Below are positions 42,243-51,101 of a stretch of DNA of 64,000 nt, piece after piece. This DNA comes from Amycolatopsis circi. GTDB lineage: Bacteria > Actinomycetota > Actinomycetes > Mycobacteriales > Pseudonocardiaceae. How positions within the stretch are numbered: position 1 is the stretch's first letter; each line of letters opens with the position of its first letter. The notes beneath the pieces were generated by a model. It did no database searches. It saw nothing but the letters and a program-made list of their open reading frames with translations, and was not told the DNA's origin. The position numbers were made by a program, and so were the translations under genes. The stretch spans positions 44,966-108,965 of the forward strand of contig NZ_PQIA01000001.1 of assembly GCF_003385235.1 (NCBI RefSeq), read 5' to 3'.

Positions 42243-43135
42243 TGCCCGAGTTCCGGCTCGCCGACGGCACGCCCCTGCACCTTGTGCGCAGGGGCGACCC
42301 GGCGGCGGCCGTGACCGTCGTGCTGCTGCACGGCTACGCGCTCGACCAGCGCAGCTGGGGCCGGATCGCCCCGGTGCTGCCGGACGCGGTCGAGCATCCG
42401 CTCGCGGTGGTCAGCTACGACCACCGCGGGCACGGCGAATCCGGCCGGGCCGGGCGCGGCACCGCGACGATGGGCCAGCTCGCCGACGACCTCGCCGAGG
42501 TGATCGAGCAGGCCGTCCCGCACGGGCGCGTCGTGCTCGTCGGCCACGACATGGGCGGGCTCGCGGTCATGTCGCTGACCCAGCGGCATCCGGAGCTGTT
42601 CGCCGCGCGCGCCGGTGGCCTGGTGTTGCTGTCGACGTCGTCGGGGCGGATCGCCACGGAGGCGTCCGCGGCGTGGCCCAACGCGCTCGGCAAAGTCGCG
42701 CAGGACTTGGAAATGGTGCTGGGCGCGAAGCTGTACGGGCTGGTCCGCGAACACACCAGCCGCGCGGTGAGCGCCGGGCTGCGCTGGTGGCTGTTCGGCG
42801 ACGATCCCGACCCGGACCAGGTCGAGCTGACCGTCAAGATGATCCGCGGCAACTGGCCGCACACCATCTCTCAATTCCGGCCCGCCCTCGACGCCTACGC
42901 GCGAGAGGCCGCATTGACACTGGTCGGAGACCTGCCGGTGACGGCGATCGTGGGGGAGCGGGACCGGATCGTCGCGCCCGCCGACGTCGAGCAGTTCGTG
43001 CGCGGGCTCGCCCAGGGATACGCCGTGGTGCTGCCCGGCGTGGGGCACGTCGTTCCGCTGGAAGCCGCCGCGCAGGTGGTCCCGCGGATCGCGTCGGTCG
43101 TGCACGAGGTCTACCGACAACAAAACCTGTCTTGA
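42242..43135 (+). CDS. Alpha/beta hydrolase with Asp nucleophile
   Basis: 297 residues. The oxyanion motif is LLHGYALDQ (about 29-37), the nucleophile elbow is G101-H-D103-M-G, and the general base is the His of PGVGHVVPLEAA. The nucleophile is aspartate, as in epoxide hydrolases and haloalkane dehalogenases, rather than the serine of esterases. The acid partner is probably in GERDRIVAP. The substrate is unknown. It overlaps the M20 peptidase stop by 1 bp and so is its operon partner. Confidence 0.87.
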   Translation: MPEFRLADGTPLHLVRRGDPAAAVTVVLLHGYALDQRSWGRIAPVLPDAVEHPLAVVSYDHRGHGESGRAGRGTATMGQLADDLAEVIEQAVPHGRVVLVGHDMGGLAVMSLTQRHPELFAARAGGLVLLSTSSGRIATEASAAWPNALGKVAQDLEMVLGAKLYGLVREHTSRAVSAGLRWWLFGDDPDPDQVELTVKMIRGNWPHTISQFRPALDAYAREAALTLVGDLPVTAIVGERDRIVAPADVEQFVRGLAQGYAVVLPGVGHVVPLEAAAQVVPRIASVVHEVYRQQNLS

Positions 43136-43160
43136 CAACCTGAGTGTTCAGCCGCACGAT
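43132..43160 (+). promoter_or_regulatory. Promoter TTGACA-n17-CACGAT
   Basis: A perfect -35 (43132-43137), which overlaps the stop of the upstream hydrolase, is followed after 17 bp by CACGAT (43155-43160). The start codon at 43168 lies 7 nt further, so the mRNA may be leaderless. Confidence 0.6.
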
Positions 43161-43167
43161 AGGACGC

Positions 43168-43770
43168 ATGTTTCCTGTTGCGGTGATCGAAGACGCGGCC
43201 GCGGCCGAGGTCTCGCTCGATCCGGTCCGGGCCCGGCTGCTGGCAGAACTGGCGCAGCCGGCGTCGGCGACGATGCTGGCGGCTCGCGTCGACCTGCCGA
43301 GGCAGAAGGTGAACTACCACCTGCGCGCCCTGGAAAAGCACGGTCTGGTGGAGCTGGTCGAGGAGCGGCGCAAGGGCAACGTCACGGAGCGGATGATGCA
43401 GGCAACCGCGTCGTCGTACGTGATCTCGCCGTCCGCGCTCGCGGCCGTGCAGCCCGACCCGGCGCAGTCGCCGGACCGGCTGTCCGCGCGCTGGCTGCTG
43501 GCGGTCGCCGGACGGCTGGTGCGCGACGTCGGAATCCTGATCACCGGTGCGGCGAAAGCGAAAAAGCGCGTCGCCACCTTCGCTCTCGACGGCGAGGTCC
43601 GGTTCGCGTCGGCGGCCGACCGGGCCGCGTTCGCGGAGGAACTGGCGACGGCCGTGACCACGCTGGTGGCTAAGTACCACGACGAAAAAGCCGAAAACGG
43701 CCGCGCGCACCGGGTGGTGCTGGCGGTGCACCCGAGTGTGCCGATGGGGGAGGAAAACGAGCATGGGTAA
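43168..43770 (+). CDS. ArsR-like winged-helix regulator
   Basis: 200 residues. An N-terminal winged helix (about 12-75) reads SLDPVRARLLAELAQPASATMLAARVDLPRQKVNYHLRALEKHGLVELVEE, then a C-terminal domain of unknown ligand. ArsR-type genes followed immediately by an SRPBCC/AHSA1 gene form a recurrent actinobacterial pair, and here the two overlap by 8 bp. There are no metal-binding cysteines. The start at 43168 fits a promoter with a perfect -35. Confidence 0.88.
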   Translation: MFPVAVIEDAAAAEVSLDPVRARLLAELAQPASATMLAARVDLPRQKVNYHLRALEKHGLVELVEERRKGNVTERMMQATASSYVISPSALAAVQPDPAQSPDRLSARWLLAVAGRLVRDVGILITGAAKAKKRVATFALDGEVRFASAADRAAFAEELATAVTTLVAKYHDEKAENGRAHRVVLAVHPSVPMGEENEHG

Positions 43771-44491
43771 GGAATTCCGGGAGATCGACGTCGCCGAGGT
43801 GCCGGTCGAACCGGAACAGGTCTGGGCGGCGATCGCGACCGGGCCGGGCATCGATTCGTGGTTCATGGGCCGCAACGAGGTCGAAGGCGGAGTCGGCGGC
43901 GCGGTGCGCGGAGCGTTCGCGGCCTACGAGCCGACGCACGGGATCACCGCGTGGGACCCGCCGAACCGCTTGGCCTACGGCGGCGAACCGGAGCCGGACG
44001 GACGGCGGATCGCGTACGAATTCCTCGTCGAGGGCCGAGACGGCGGCAGTTCGGTGATCCGCTGCGTCACGAGCGGCTTCCTGCCCGGCGACGACTGGGC
44101 GGACGAGTTCGAGGCCATGAAGGCGGGCGGCGCGCTGTTCTTCCGGAACCTGGTGGAGTTCGTGCAGCATTTCCCCGGCCGTACTGCGACGCCGATTACC
44201 GCGTTCGGGTCGACGGTGATCGCGGACTGGCCTGCGTTGTGGGTTGCGCTGGCGAAGGAATTGGGCGTGGAAGAGCTGACCGTCGGCGCGAAAGTCCGGT
44301 TGGCCGGGGCTGATGGGGTGCTGTACGCGGTGAACGACCAGACGGTCGGGATCCGGACGGGCGAGGGGCTTTTCTGCTTCATGCAGGGCTTCCGCGGGCC
44401 GTTGGTGGCGACTCACCACGTCGTCGCGCCGGACGTCGATGTGGCTGCGGAGGAAGCCAAGTGGGCGGAGTGGATGGCCGCGCTTAGCTGA
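43763..44491 (+). CDS. SRPBCC/AHSA1-domain protein
   Basis: 242 residues. One AHSA1-type domain (about 5-140) starts REIDVAEVPVEPEQVWAAIATGPGIDSWFMG and contains EPTHGITAWDPPNRLAYGG; the second half (about 150-242) is less clear. The overlap with the ArsR-like gene implies coupled translation. Such pairs are proposed to sense or bind small hydrophobic compounds; no specific role is known. Confidence 0.85.
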   Translation: MGKEFREIDVAEVPVEPEQVWAAIATGPGIDSWFMGRNEVEGGVGGAVRGAFAAYEPTHGITAWDPPNRLAYGGEPEPDGRRIAYEFLVEGRDGGSSVIRCVTSGFLPGDDWADEFEAMKAGGALFFRNLVEFVQHFPGRTATPITAFGSTVIADWPALWVALAKELGVEELTVGAKVRLAGADGVLYAVNDQTVGIRTGEGLFCFMQGFRGPLVATHHVVAPDVDVAAEEAKWAEWMAALS

Positions 44492-44819
44492 CATCCGGAT
44501 GGGCGGTGTCGAAAATCGGTGCCGCCTATTCGTCATCCGGTCGAAGGCGCCGAGCAGATGGCTGAGCGCCCCGAGCATGCCCACGACATCGCTGCGCCAG
44601 ATCCACCCTGCCAGCCTCGGCCAGTGCGCCGCCGCTGATGAGCCAGATGCCCTTGCCGTCCTTCTTCCTGAGCACTCGACCCCACCGAGAAATCGCCCCG
44701 GTTTCTGGACTGAGCGATCCGGTCGGCCCCCGGGCCGAGCGGATCGGGAGGGAAGAAACCGGATGAAGGCGATTTCTCCGCCGCGACGAAGTCGCGGCAA
44801 TCAAACACAGCCAAGCAGG
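44492..44819. other. 328 bp without a recognisable gene
   Basis: Short frames are open on both strands, but none shows a credible start with family features. The minus strand near 44600-44690 has a short normal-looking stretch (GKGIWLISGGALAEAG) that could be a decayed remnant. Confidence 0.4.
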
Positions 44820-45044
44820 TCAGGTAGGCAGCCCTGGCGAGTGGGAGTCGGCCGTGCGCTTCCGCCGCAGCCAAACCCGCCGAGTCCCGTCCGCATACAG
44901 CCGCACCGTCCGCAGCTCCCACCCCGCGAACTCCGCGTGAATCGACAGCTGGATCATCGCCGCGCGCCGGGAAACCGCCGGGGGGAGGCGCAGGCGGCGG
45001 TACTCCCAATCCCCTTCGACCACCGCCTCGTCGACTGTCGTCAT
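44820..45044 (-). CDS. DUF5703 family small protein
   Basis: 74 residues. The pattern WEYRRLRLPPAVSRRAAMIQLSIHAEFAGWELRTVRLYADGTRRVWLRRK matches the actinobacterial DUF5703 family, whose function is unknown. Its ATG overlaps the stop of the lipoprotein gene by 4 bp, so the two are co-translated. Confidence 0.82.
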   Translation of the reverse strand: MTTVDEAVVEGDWEYRRLRLPPAVSRRAAMIQLSIHAEFAGWELRTVRLYADGTRRVWLRRKRTADSHSPGLPT

Positions 45045-46054
45045 GGCTGGATCACCTGGGTCCCTTCTCCCGCGGCCGAGCCGACGAACACGCGGCCGCT
45101 CTGGTCGTCGACGCCCACCGTGTCCGGCTGTCGCACGGTCGGGAATCGGTATTTCTCGACGGGCTCTCCGCCGCGGACGTCGTAGCCGACGACCTCGTTG
45201 CGGGCGGTCAGGGTGATCCACGCCAGGCTGCGCTTCGCGTCGTAGGCGAGGCCGTACGCGCCGCCCGGGACCGGGTAGCGCTGGCGGAGGATCAGGGGGT
45301 TGGTGGAGAACGCGAGCAGCGCGCCCGCGCGCGCGTCGGTGACCAGCACGCGGCCGTAGGAGTCGGCGACCGCGTTGGCGGCGCCGTCGCCCGCGCGCAG
45401 GCCTTCGTCCATGGTTCCGGCTTGGACGTCCACGCTGAACACGGCGGTGCGCAGCCGGTCGAGGACCACGACGCCGTTGCCGGTGTTGACCACGTCGTCG
45501 GCGCTGTACAGCTGCCCGGTGATCGTTTTCGCCACCGCGCCGTTCGCCAGCACCTCGACGGCCTTGCGGTCGCGGACCGCGACGAGCGTGTCCGGTCCGT
45601 CGGAGGTCCCGGCAGCGGGCTGTCCGGCGACCTTCTCGGCGGTCAGCTGCCCGCTCGGCAGCGCGACGCGGGCGAGCACGCCCTTGCCCGGGACTGCGGC
45701 GAGAGCCTGGCCTCCCGACACGCTGAGCGATTCCGCCGGACCGGGCAGCGCGACGGTCTTCTTCGGGGCGCCGAGCGAGCCGAGATCGTAAAGCCGCAGC
45801 TCAGGCGGCTGCGAGAGTGCTACGACGAGCGTGTGGCTCTGCTGGTCGGTCGCGATCGCGGACACCACCGGCATCGGCAGCACCTGCCCGGCCGGCGGCA
45901 CCGCGCGAGCGGGGGAGACGGCCGGTTTCGCGGCCGTCGGATTGGCCACGACCTGCAGATTGTCCTTCGGTTCGGCCGAGGACGAGCAGGCGGACAGCGC
46001 GAGCGCACCGGCCAGCGGGATCGCGATCCGCGACGCGGCGGTGAGCCGACGCAC
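45041..46054 (-). CDS. Lipoprotein with beta-propeller (YVTN/NHL-like) repeats
   Basis: 337 residues. The signal ends in the lipobox ALSAC. A Pro/Ala linker is followed by repeated four-strand blades, for example VVSAIATDQQSHTLVVALSQPPELRLYDL, GAANAVADSYGRVLVTDARAGALLAF, and QPDTVGVDDQSGRVFVGSAAG, forming a six- or seven-bladed propeller outside the membrane. Such proteins bind ligands or partners; this one is widely kept with DUF5703 in actinobacteria. GGAGG lies 7 nt before the GTG at 46054. Confidence 0.85.
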   Translation of the reverse strand: MRRLTAASRIAIPLAGALALSACSSSAEPKDNLQVVANPTAAKPAVSPARAVPPAGQVLPMPVVSAIATDQQSHTLVVALSQPPELRLYDLGSLGAPKKTVALPGPAESLSVSGGQALAAVPGKGVLARVALPSGQLTAEKVAGQPAAGTSDGPDTLVAVRDRKAVEVLANGAVAKTITGQLYSADDVVNTGNGVVVLDRLRTAVFSVDVQAGTMDEGLRAGDGAANAVADSYGRVLVTDARAGALLAFSTNPLILRQRYPVPGGAYGLAYDAKRSLAWITLTARNEVVGYDVRGGEPVEKYRFPTVRQPDTVGVDDQSGRVFVGSAAGEGTQVIQP

Positions 46055-46152
46055 CTTGAAACCTCCAGCAAAGCTCCGGCGAACAGATCCCTCCAATATC
46101 CTCTCCGAACGCCGAACCGTCACGCCCGTGTCACCGACCCGACACCTGCGGC

Positions 46153-47115
46153 TCATCGGGTGCCCCGTTCCGGATAGCCGAATTCGATGCCGCTGACGTC
46201 GTCGAGCGCGCTGCGGATGGCGGGCGGGAGCGTGAGGTCTTCGGCGGCGAGCGAGCCGGTGAGCTGGCCGGTGTCTCGCGCTCCGACGACCGGAGCGGCC
46301 ACGCCGGGCCGGTCCCGGACCCAGGCGAGCGCCACCGCGAGCGGCGACGTGCCCAGGCCCTCGGCGGCGGTCACTACGGCCTGCACGATCCGCGCGGCGC
46401 GTTCGGTGCGGTGGTGTTCGACGTATCCGGCGTACTCGGCGGACGCGCCGCGCGAGTCGGCGGGCGTTCCGGTGCGGTACTTGCCGGTGAGCACTCCACG
46501 ACCAAGCGGCGCCCACGGCAGCACGCCGATCCCGTGGTGCGCCGCGGCCGGGACGACTTCGCGTTCGATGCCGCGTTCCAGCAACGAGTATTCGAACTGC
46601 CCGGACACGAGCGGCACCGTGGCGAGCGAGGCGGCGGTGGCGAGCTGCCAGCCCGCGTAGTTGGACACGCCCACGTAGCGGACCTTGCCGCTCGTCACCG
46701 CGTAATCGAGCGCGGACAGCGTCTCCTCAATGGGTACGCAGGAATCCCACGCGTGCAGTTGCCACAGGTCGATGTGGTCGGTGCGAAGCCGCTGCAGCGA
46801 GCCTTCGAGCGCGGACAGCAGCGCGCCGCGCGAGGCTCCGCCGCCGAACGGGCCGTCCCCGCGGCGGGCGACAGTCTTGGTGGCCAGCACGATGTCCTCG
46901 CGCGGCACCAGGTCCGACAGCAGCTCGCCGAGCATCCGCTCGGCCTCGCCGCCGGCGTACAGATCGGCGGTGTCCACGAGCGTGCCGCCCGCGTCGACGA
47001 ACGCGACCAGCTGGCTGGCCGCCTCGTCCGGATCGGTGTCGCCGCCCCACGTCATGGTGCCGAGGGCCATCCGCGATATCCGCAGTCCCGACCGGCCGAG
47101 CTGTCGCTTTTCCAC
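46153..47115 (-). CDS. Aldo/keto reductase
   Basis: 320 residues, TIM barrel of the AKR superfamily. The catalytic tetrad is visible as D in FVDAGGTLVDTADLYAGG with the following Y, K in LATKTVARR, and H in IDLWQLHAWD; NADPH contacts lie in the C-terminal PVVGARDTGQL. The closest groups are YajO/TAS-like reductases of broad specificity. The start is GTG at 47115. It is divergent from uppP across a region containing a 53-bp perfect palindrome. Confidence 0.9.
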   Translation of the reverse strand: MEKRQLGRSGLRISRMALGTMTWGGDTDPDEAASQLVAFVDAGGTLVDTADLYAGGEAERMLGELLSDLVPREDIVLATKTVARRGDGPFGGGASRGALLSALEGSLQRLRTDHIDLWQLHAWDSCVPIEETLSALDYAVTSGKVRYVGVSNYAGWQLATAASLATVPLVSGQFEYSLLERGIEREVVPAAAHHGIGVLPWAPLGRGVLTGKYRTGTPADSRGASAEYAGYVEHHRTERAARIVQAVVTAAEGLGTSPLAVALAWVRDRPGVAAPVVGARDTGQLTGSLAAEDLTLPPAIRSALDDVSGIEFGYPERGTR

Positions 47116-47212
47116 GACCGCCGAGCCTAGTGGGCGCGCCCGCCGCGACCCGGACAAGGTGACGCGTGTCGACGAAATGCCGGATTGATTCCCTCGCTGG
47201 CGTGTCCGCAGG

Positions 47213-47265
47213 TCCGTGAGGGGAACCCTGAGGGACTCAGAGTCCCTCAGGGTTCCCCTCACGGA
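47213..47265. repeat. 53-bp perfect palindrome, second copy
   Basis: 26-bp arms around a central A, identical to 40789-40841. Here one further pair (47212/47266) is complementary. It lies between the divergent AKR and uppP genes, 98 bp from the AKR start and 53 bp before the leader ORF of uppP. Confidence 0.92.
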
Positions 47266-47304
47266 CGTCCGGCGCCCTCGCGGGAGCCCTCGGGAACCAC
47301 CCGA

Positions 47305-47310
47305 TAGGTT
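47305..47310 (+). promoter_or_regulatory. -10 box (TAGGTT) upstream of the uppP leader ORF
   Basis: TAGGTT ends 7 nt before a GTG at 47318, consistent with a leaderless mRNA that begins with a 17-codon ORF. Confidence 0.45.
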
Positions 47311-47317
47311 GCCGATC

Positions 47318-47371
47318 GTGCGAATCGGACTGCGCCCCGTGCGGGCGGGCGAACCGGCGGGAGCGGCCTGA
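47318..47371 (+). CDS. Possible 17-residue leader peptide coupled to uppP
   Basis: A GTG positioned for leaderless translation opens a 17-codon ORF ([17 protein letters not shown]) whose stop TGA overlaps the uppP ATG as TGATG. Ribosomes finishing the leader could reinitiate on uppP. It may also simply be untranslated leader, as no conservation can be checked here. Confidence 0.35.
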   Translation: MRIGLRPVRAGEPAGAA

Positions 47372-48213
47372 TGGGATGGTTCGAGGCCCTGGTCCTGGGC
47401 CTGGTGCAGGGGCTCACGGAGTTCCTGCCGATCTCCTCGAGCGCGCACGTGCGGATCGTCGCGGCGCTGTCGGGCTGGGGCGACCCGGGGGCGGCGTTCA
47501 CCGCGGTCACCCAGATCGGCACCGAGCTGGCGGTGATCCTCTACTTCGGACCGAAGATCGGCCGGATCCTGCGCGCCTGGTTCTTTTCGGTCTACCGCCC
47601 GGAATGGCGGCGCGACCCGGACGCGCGGCTGGGCTGGCTGATCATCGTCGGCTCGCTGCCGATCGTCGTGCTCGGCCTGCTCCTGCAGGACGAGATCGAC
47701 CGGGCGTTCCGTGACCTGCGGATCACCGCGACGACGCTGATCGTGTTCGGCCTGATCCTGCTGTTCGCCGACCGGACCGCGAAGCAGCAGCGGACGCTGG
47801 ACCACCTGAACGTGCCGCACGGCCTGGCGTACGGCTTCGCGCAGGCGCTCGCGCTGATCCCGGGCGTCTCGCGTTCGGGCGGCACGACGAGCGCCGGTCT
47901 GCTGATGGGCTACACCCGCTCGGAAGCCGCGGAGTACTCGTTCCTGCTCGCGGTGCCCGCGGTGTTCGGCTCGGGGCTGTACAAGCTGACCGACATCGGC
48001 AAGAACGGCGAGAACGCGCAGTGGGGGCCGACGATCCTGGCCACGCTGGTCGCGTTCGGCGTCGGCTACCTGGTCATCTCGTGGCTGATGGCCTACATCA
48101 AGAAGCGCAGCTTCGTGCCGTTCGTGATCTACCGCGTGGTGCTCGGCGTCGTGTTGTTCGGCCTGGTATTCGGCGGCGTGCTCGACCCGAACGCGGGACC
48201 CGCGGGCGGCTGA
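47371..48213 (+). CDS. uppP: Undecaprenyl-diphosphatase (BacA type)
   Basis: 280 residues and about eight membrane helices. The two inverted-repeat catalytic motifs are [13 protein letters not shown] (with the catalytic Glu and Ser) and [16 protein letters not shown] (Arg). It dephosphorylates undecaprenyl diphosphate so that the lipid carrier of peptidoglycan and wall polymers is reused, and confers bacitracin tolerance. A histidine-phosphatase gene follows after 29 bp, an arrangement common in actinobacteria. Confidence 0.95.
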   Translation: MGWFEALVLGLVQGLTEFLPISSSAHVRIVAALSGWGDPGAAFTAVTQIGTELAVILYFGPKIGRILRAWFFSVYRPEWRRDPDARLGWLIIVGSLPIVVLGLLLQDEIDRAFRDLRITATTLIVFGLILLFADRTAKQQRTLDHLNVPHGLAYGFAQALALIPGVSRSGGTTSAGLLMGYTRSEAAEYSFLLAVPAVFGSGLYKLTDIGKNGENAQWGPTILATLVAFGVGYLVISWLMAYIKKRSFVPFVIYRVVLGVVLFGLVFGGVLDPNAGPAGG

Positions 48214-48230
48214 ACCCGCGGATCACCGGT

Positions 48231-48236
48231 TAGGGT
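48231..48236 (+). promoter_or_regulatory. -10 box (TAGGGT) for a leaderless transcript
   Basis: TAGGGT ends 6 nt before the GTG start at 48243; no ribosome binding site is present. Confidence 0.45.
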
Positions 48237-48242
48237 GGCGTC

Positions 48243-48947
48243 GTGAGTACGGTCATCTTGCTGCGGCACGGGAAGTCCACCGCCAACGGTTCGGGCGTCC
48301 TCGCCGGGCGCACGCCGAAGGTCGGGCTGGACGACACCGGCCGGGCCCAGGCCGCCGCCCTCGTCGAGCGTTTCGCCGGGGTGCCGGTCGCCGAGCTGGT
48401 GGTGTCGCCGATGCTGCGCTGCAAGCAGACCGTCGCGCCGCTGGCCGCCGCGCAGGGCCTGGAGAAGGTCGTCGAACCGCGGCTGTCCGAAGTGGACTAC
48501 GGCGAGTGGACCGGCCGGGAGCTGAAGAACCTGGTGAAGGAACCGCTGTGGCGCGTGGTGCAGGCGCACCCGTCGGCGGCGGTCTTCCCGGGCGGGGAGG
48601 GGCTCGCCGAGATGCAGGCGCGCGCGGTGGCCGCGATCCGCGCGCACGATGCCCGGATCACCGCCGAGCACGGCGACCACGCGGTGTGGGTCGTGTGCAG
48701 CCACGGCGACGTGATCAAGTCGATCCTGGCCGACGCGCTGGGCCAGCATCTGGACGCCTTCCAGCGGATCGTCGTGGACCCGGCCGCGGTGTCGGTCGTC
48801 CGCTACACCGAAACGCGGCCGTTCGTGCTCCGGGTTAACGAGCACGGCGGCGACCTGGCCGGGATCGTGCCGCCGCCGCCCAAGAAACGCGGCCGCGCCA
48901 AGAAGGGTTCCAGCGACGCGGTGGTGGGCGGAAGCTCGGGCCGCTGA
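48243..48947 (+). CDS. Histidine phosphatase (MSMEG_4193-type phosphoglycerate mutase family)
   Basis: 234 residues. The catalytic RHGKS motif is near residues 8-12, the acid in LSEVDYGEWTGRE, and the second histidine in VVCSHGDVIKSILADALG. This MSMEG_4193-like subgroup dephosphorylates unknown small substrates. The C-terminus is proline- and lysine-rich (PPPPKKRGRAKKG) and disordered. It has its own leaderless promoter inside the gap after uppP. Confidence 0.9.
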   Translation: MSTVILLRHGKSTANGSGVLAGRTPKVGLDDTGRAQAAALVERFAGVPVAELVVSPMLRCKQTVAPLAAAQGLEKVVEPRLSEVDYGEWTGRELKNLVKEPLWRVVQAHPSAAVFPGGEGLAEMQARAVAAIRAHDARITAEHGDHAVWVVCSHGDVIKSILADALGQHLDAFQRIVVDPAAVSVVRYTETRPFVLRVNEHGGDLAGIVPPPPKKRGRAKKGSSDAVVGGSSGR

Positions 48948-49026
48948 CGATCGACAGTCCTTCCGTCGGATGCCGGACCCCGTAGGGTGGGCGGAACCAC
49001 GCGGAGAACCAGGAGCGCAAACCCGA

Positions 49027-51078
49027 ATGATTTCCCCGGACAACCCGTTCGCCGTCCCCAGCGAGCTGCCCTACGAGCTGCCGCCGTTCGACCGCATCGC
49101 CGACGAGCACTACCGGCCCGCCTTCGAGGCCGGGCTCGCCGAGCACGCCGCCGACGTGGAGCGGATCGCCGACGACCCGGCCGAGCCGACCTTCGAGAAC
49201 ACGATCGCGGCGCTGGAACGGGCCGGGGCGCTGCTGACCCGGGTGTCCGGCACGTTCTTCAACATCTCGGGCTCGAACGCGACCGACGAGGTCCAGGAGA
49301 TCCAGGCCGAACTCGCTCCGAAGCTGGCCGCGCACGCGGACGCGATCCATCTGAACCCGCGGCTGTTCGCCCGCATCGAGGCGCTGTACCAGAAGCGCGC
49401 CGAACTGGGCTTGAGCCCGGAGGCGCTGCGGCTGCTGGAACGCCGGTACACCGACTTCAGCCGGGCGGGCGCCGGGCTGCCCGAGGACGACCAGGCGAAG
49501 CTGCGCGCGCTGAACGAGCAGCTTTCGACGCTGCAGACCCGCTTTTCGCAGAACCTGTTGCGGGACACCAACGAACTCGCTGTCGTGCTCGACGACGCCG
49601 CGGAGCTGGCCGGGCTCGGCGAAAGCGCAATCGCGGCGGCGGCGCAGACGGCGGCCGAGCGCGGACTCGACGGCAAGTACGTGCTGACCCTGACCCTGCC
49701 CACCGCGCAGGCGGCCGTGGCGTCGCTGGAAAACCGCGCGGTGCGCGAGCGGCTCTTCACCGCTTCGGTGTCGCGCGGCAACCGCGGAAACGCCTACGAC
49801 AACAACGCGATCGTCGAGGAGGTCACGCGGCTGCGGGCCGAGCGGGCCGCGCTGCTGGGCTACCCGAACCACGCGGCGTACGTGATCGCGGACGAGACGG
49901 CCAAGACCGTCGAGGCCGCCGGCGGGCTGCTGGAGCGGCTCGCGCCGGTGGCGGTCGCGAACGCGCGCACCGAGGCGGCGGAACTGCAGAAGCTGCTGGA
50001 AGCCGACGTGCCCGGCGCGACGCTGCAGCCGTGGGACTGGGCGTTCTACGCGGCGAAGGTGGAGCGCGAGCGGTTCCAGCTGGACACCGCGGCGCTGCGG
50101 CCTTACTTCGAGCTGGACCGGGTGTTGCACGACGGCGTGTTCGCGGCCGCGAACCGGTTGTACGGCTTGACTTTCACCGAGCGGAACGACCTGCCGAAGT
50201 ACCACCCGCAGGTGCGGATCTTCGAGGTCTTCGACGCCGACGGCAGCGGGCTCGGCCTGTTCCTGATGGACTACTACACCCGCGATTCCAAGCGCGGCGG
50301 CGCGTGGATGAACAACTTCGTGGACCAGTCGCGGCTGCTCGGGCGGCGCACGGTCGTGGTCAACGTGCTGAACGTGACCAAGCCGCGCGAGGGGGAGCCG
50401 ACCCTGCTCTCGCTCGACGAGGTGCGCACCGCGTTCCACGAGTTCGGGCACGCGCTGCACTCGCTGCTGTCCGGCGTCGAGTTCCCGACGTTCACCGGCA
50501 CCAACGTGCCGCGCGACTTCGTCGAGTACCCGTCGCAGGTCAACGAGATGTGGATGTTCTGGCCGGAGATTTTGGCCAACTACGCCAAGCACCACGAGAC
50601 GGGGGAGCCGCTGCCCGCCGGGCAGGTCGAGCTGCTGGAGGCCGCGCAGCAGTACGGCGAAGGCTTCCGCACGACCGAGTACCTGGCCGCGGCGCTGCTC
50701 GACCTCGCGTGGCACCGGCTCGGCCCGGACGACCGGGTGGAGGACGTGCAGCGGTTCGAGGCCGAAGCACTCGAAAAGGCAGGCGTGGCACTGGAAAGCG
50801 TCCCGCCGCGCTACCGGACGACGTACTTCAACCACGTCTTCGCGGGCGGCTACAGCGCCGGGTACTACTCCTACATCTGGAGCGAGGTGCTCGACGCGGA
50901 CACCGTCGAGTGGTTCACCGAGAACGGCGGCCTGAAGCGGGAAAACGGCGACCACTTCCGCTCGACCCTGCTGGGCCTCGGCGGCAGCGTCGACCCGATG
51001 GAGGCGTTCGCGAGCTTCCGCGGCCGCGCGCCGGAGATCGAACCGCTGCTGAAGCGCCGGGGGCTCGCGGGCGCGTAA
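49027..51078 (+). CDS. dcp: M3-family zinc metallopeptidase (peptidyl-dipeptidase Dcp/oligopeptidase A)
   Basis: 683 residues, the normal length. The zinc motif HEFGHALH begins at H471 with the third ligand Glu in the EYPSQVNEMW region, and the substrate-binding tyrosines lie in YSAGYYSYIWSEVLDAD. It degrades short peptides in the cytosol, releasing dipeptides from the C-terminus or cutting internally. The ATG at 49027 is the first that keeps the family N-terminus (NPFAVPSELPYELPPFDRI). A 16-bp recurrent element and a hairpin follow 8 bp after the stop. Confidence 0.95.
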   Translation: MISPDNPFAVPSELPYELPPFDRIADEHYRPAFEAGLAEHAADVERIADDPAEPTFENTIAALERAGALLTRVSGTFFNISGSNATDEVQEIQAELAPKLAAHADAIHLNPRLFARIEALYQKRAELGLSPEALRLLERRYTDFSRAGAGLPEDDQAKLRALNEQLSTLQTRFSQNLLRDTNELAVVLDDAAELAGLGESAIAAAAQTAAERGLDGKYVLTLTLPTAQAAVASLENRAVRERLFTASVSRGNRGNAYDNNAIVEEVTRLRAERAALLGYPNHAAYVIADETAKTVEAAGGLLERLAPVAVANARTEAAELQKLLEADVPGATLQPWDWAFYAAKVERERFQLDTAALRPYFELDRVLHDGVFAAANRLYGLTFTERNDLPKYHPQVRIFEVFDADGSGLGLFLMDYYTRDSKRGGAWMNNFVDQSRLLGRRTVVVNVLNVTKPREGEPTLLSLDEVRTAFHEFGHALHSLLSGVEFPTFTGTNVPRDFVEYPSQVNEMWMFWPEILANYAKHHETGEPLPAGQVELLEAAQQYGEGFRTTEYLAAALLDLAWHRLGPDDRVEDVQRFEAEALEKAGVALESVPPRYRTTYFNHVFAGGYSAGYYSYIWSEVLDADTVEWFTENGGLKRENGDHFRSTLLGLGGSVDPMEAFASFRGRAPEIEPLLKRRGLAGA

Positions 51079-51085
51079 ACTGGGT

Positions 51086-51101
51086 GTATAACGACCTATA
51101 C
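51086..51101 (+). repeat. Recurrent 16-bp element GTATAACGACCTATAC, copy 1
   Basis: 5-bp inverted arms (GTATA/TATAC) with an invariant asymmetric centre ACGACC. It is identical to copies at 54688 and 61201. It sits 8 bp after the M3 peptidase stop and touches a terminator hairpin. Confidence 0.9.

Noticed and set aside
48835..50955. Minus-strand 706-codon open frame opposite the M3 peptidase
   Set aside because: It is Arg/Val/His-rich antisense sequence with no family motifs, while the plus strand encodes a clear full-length peptidase.
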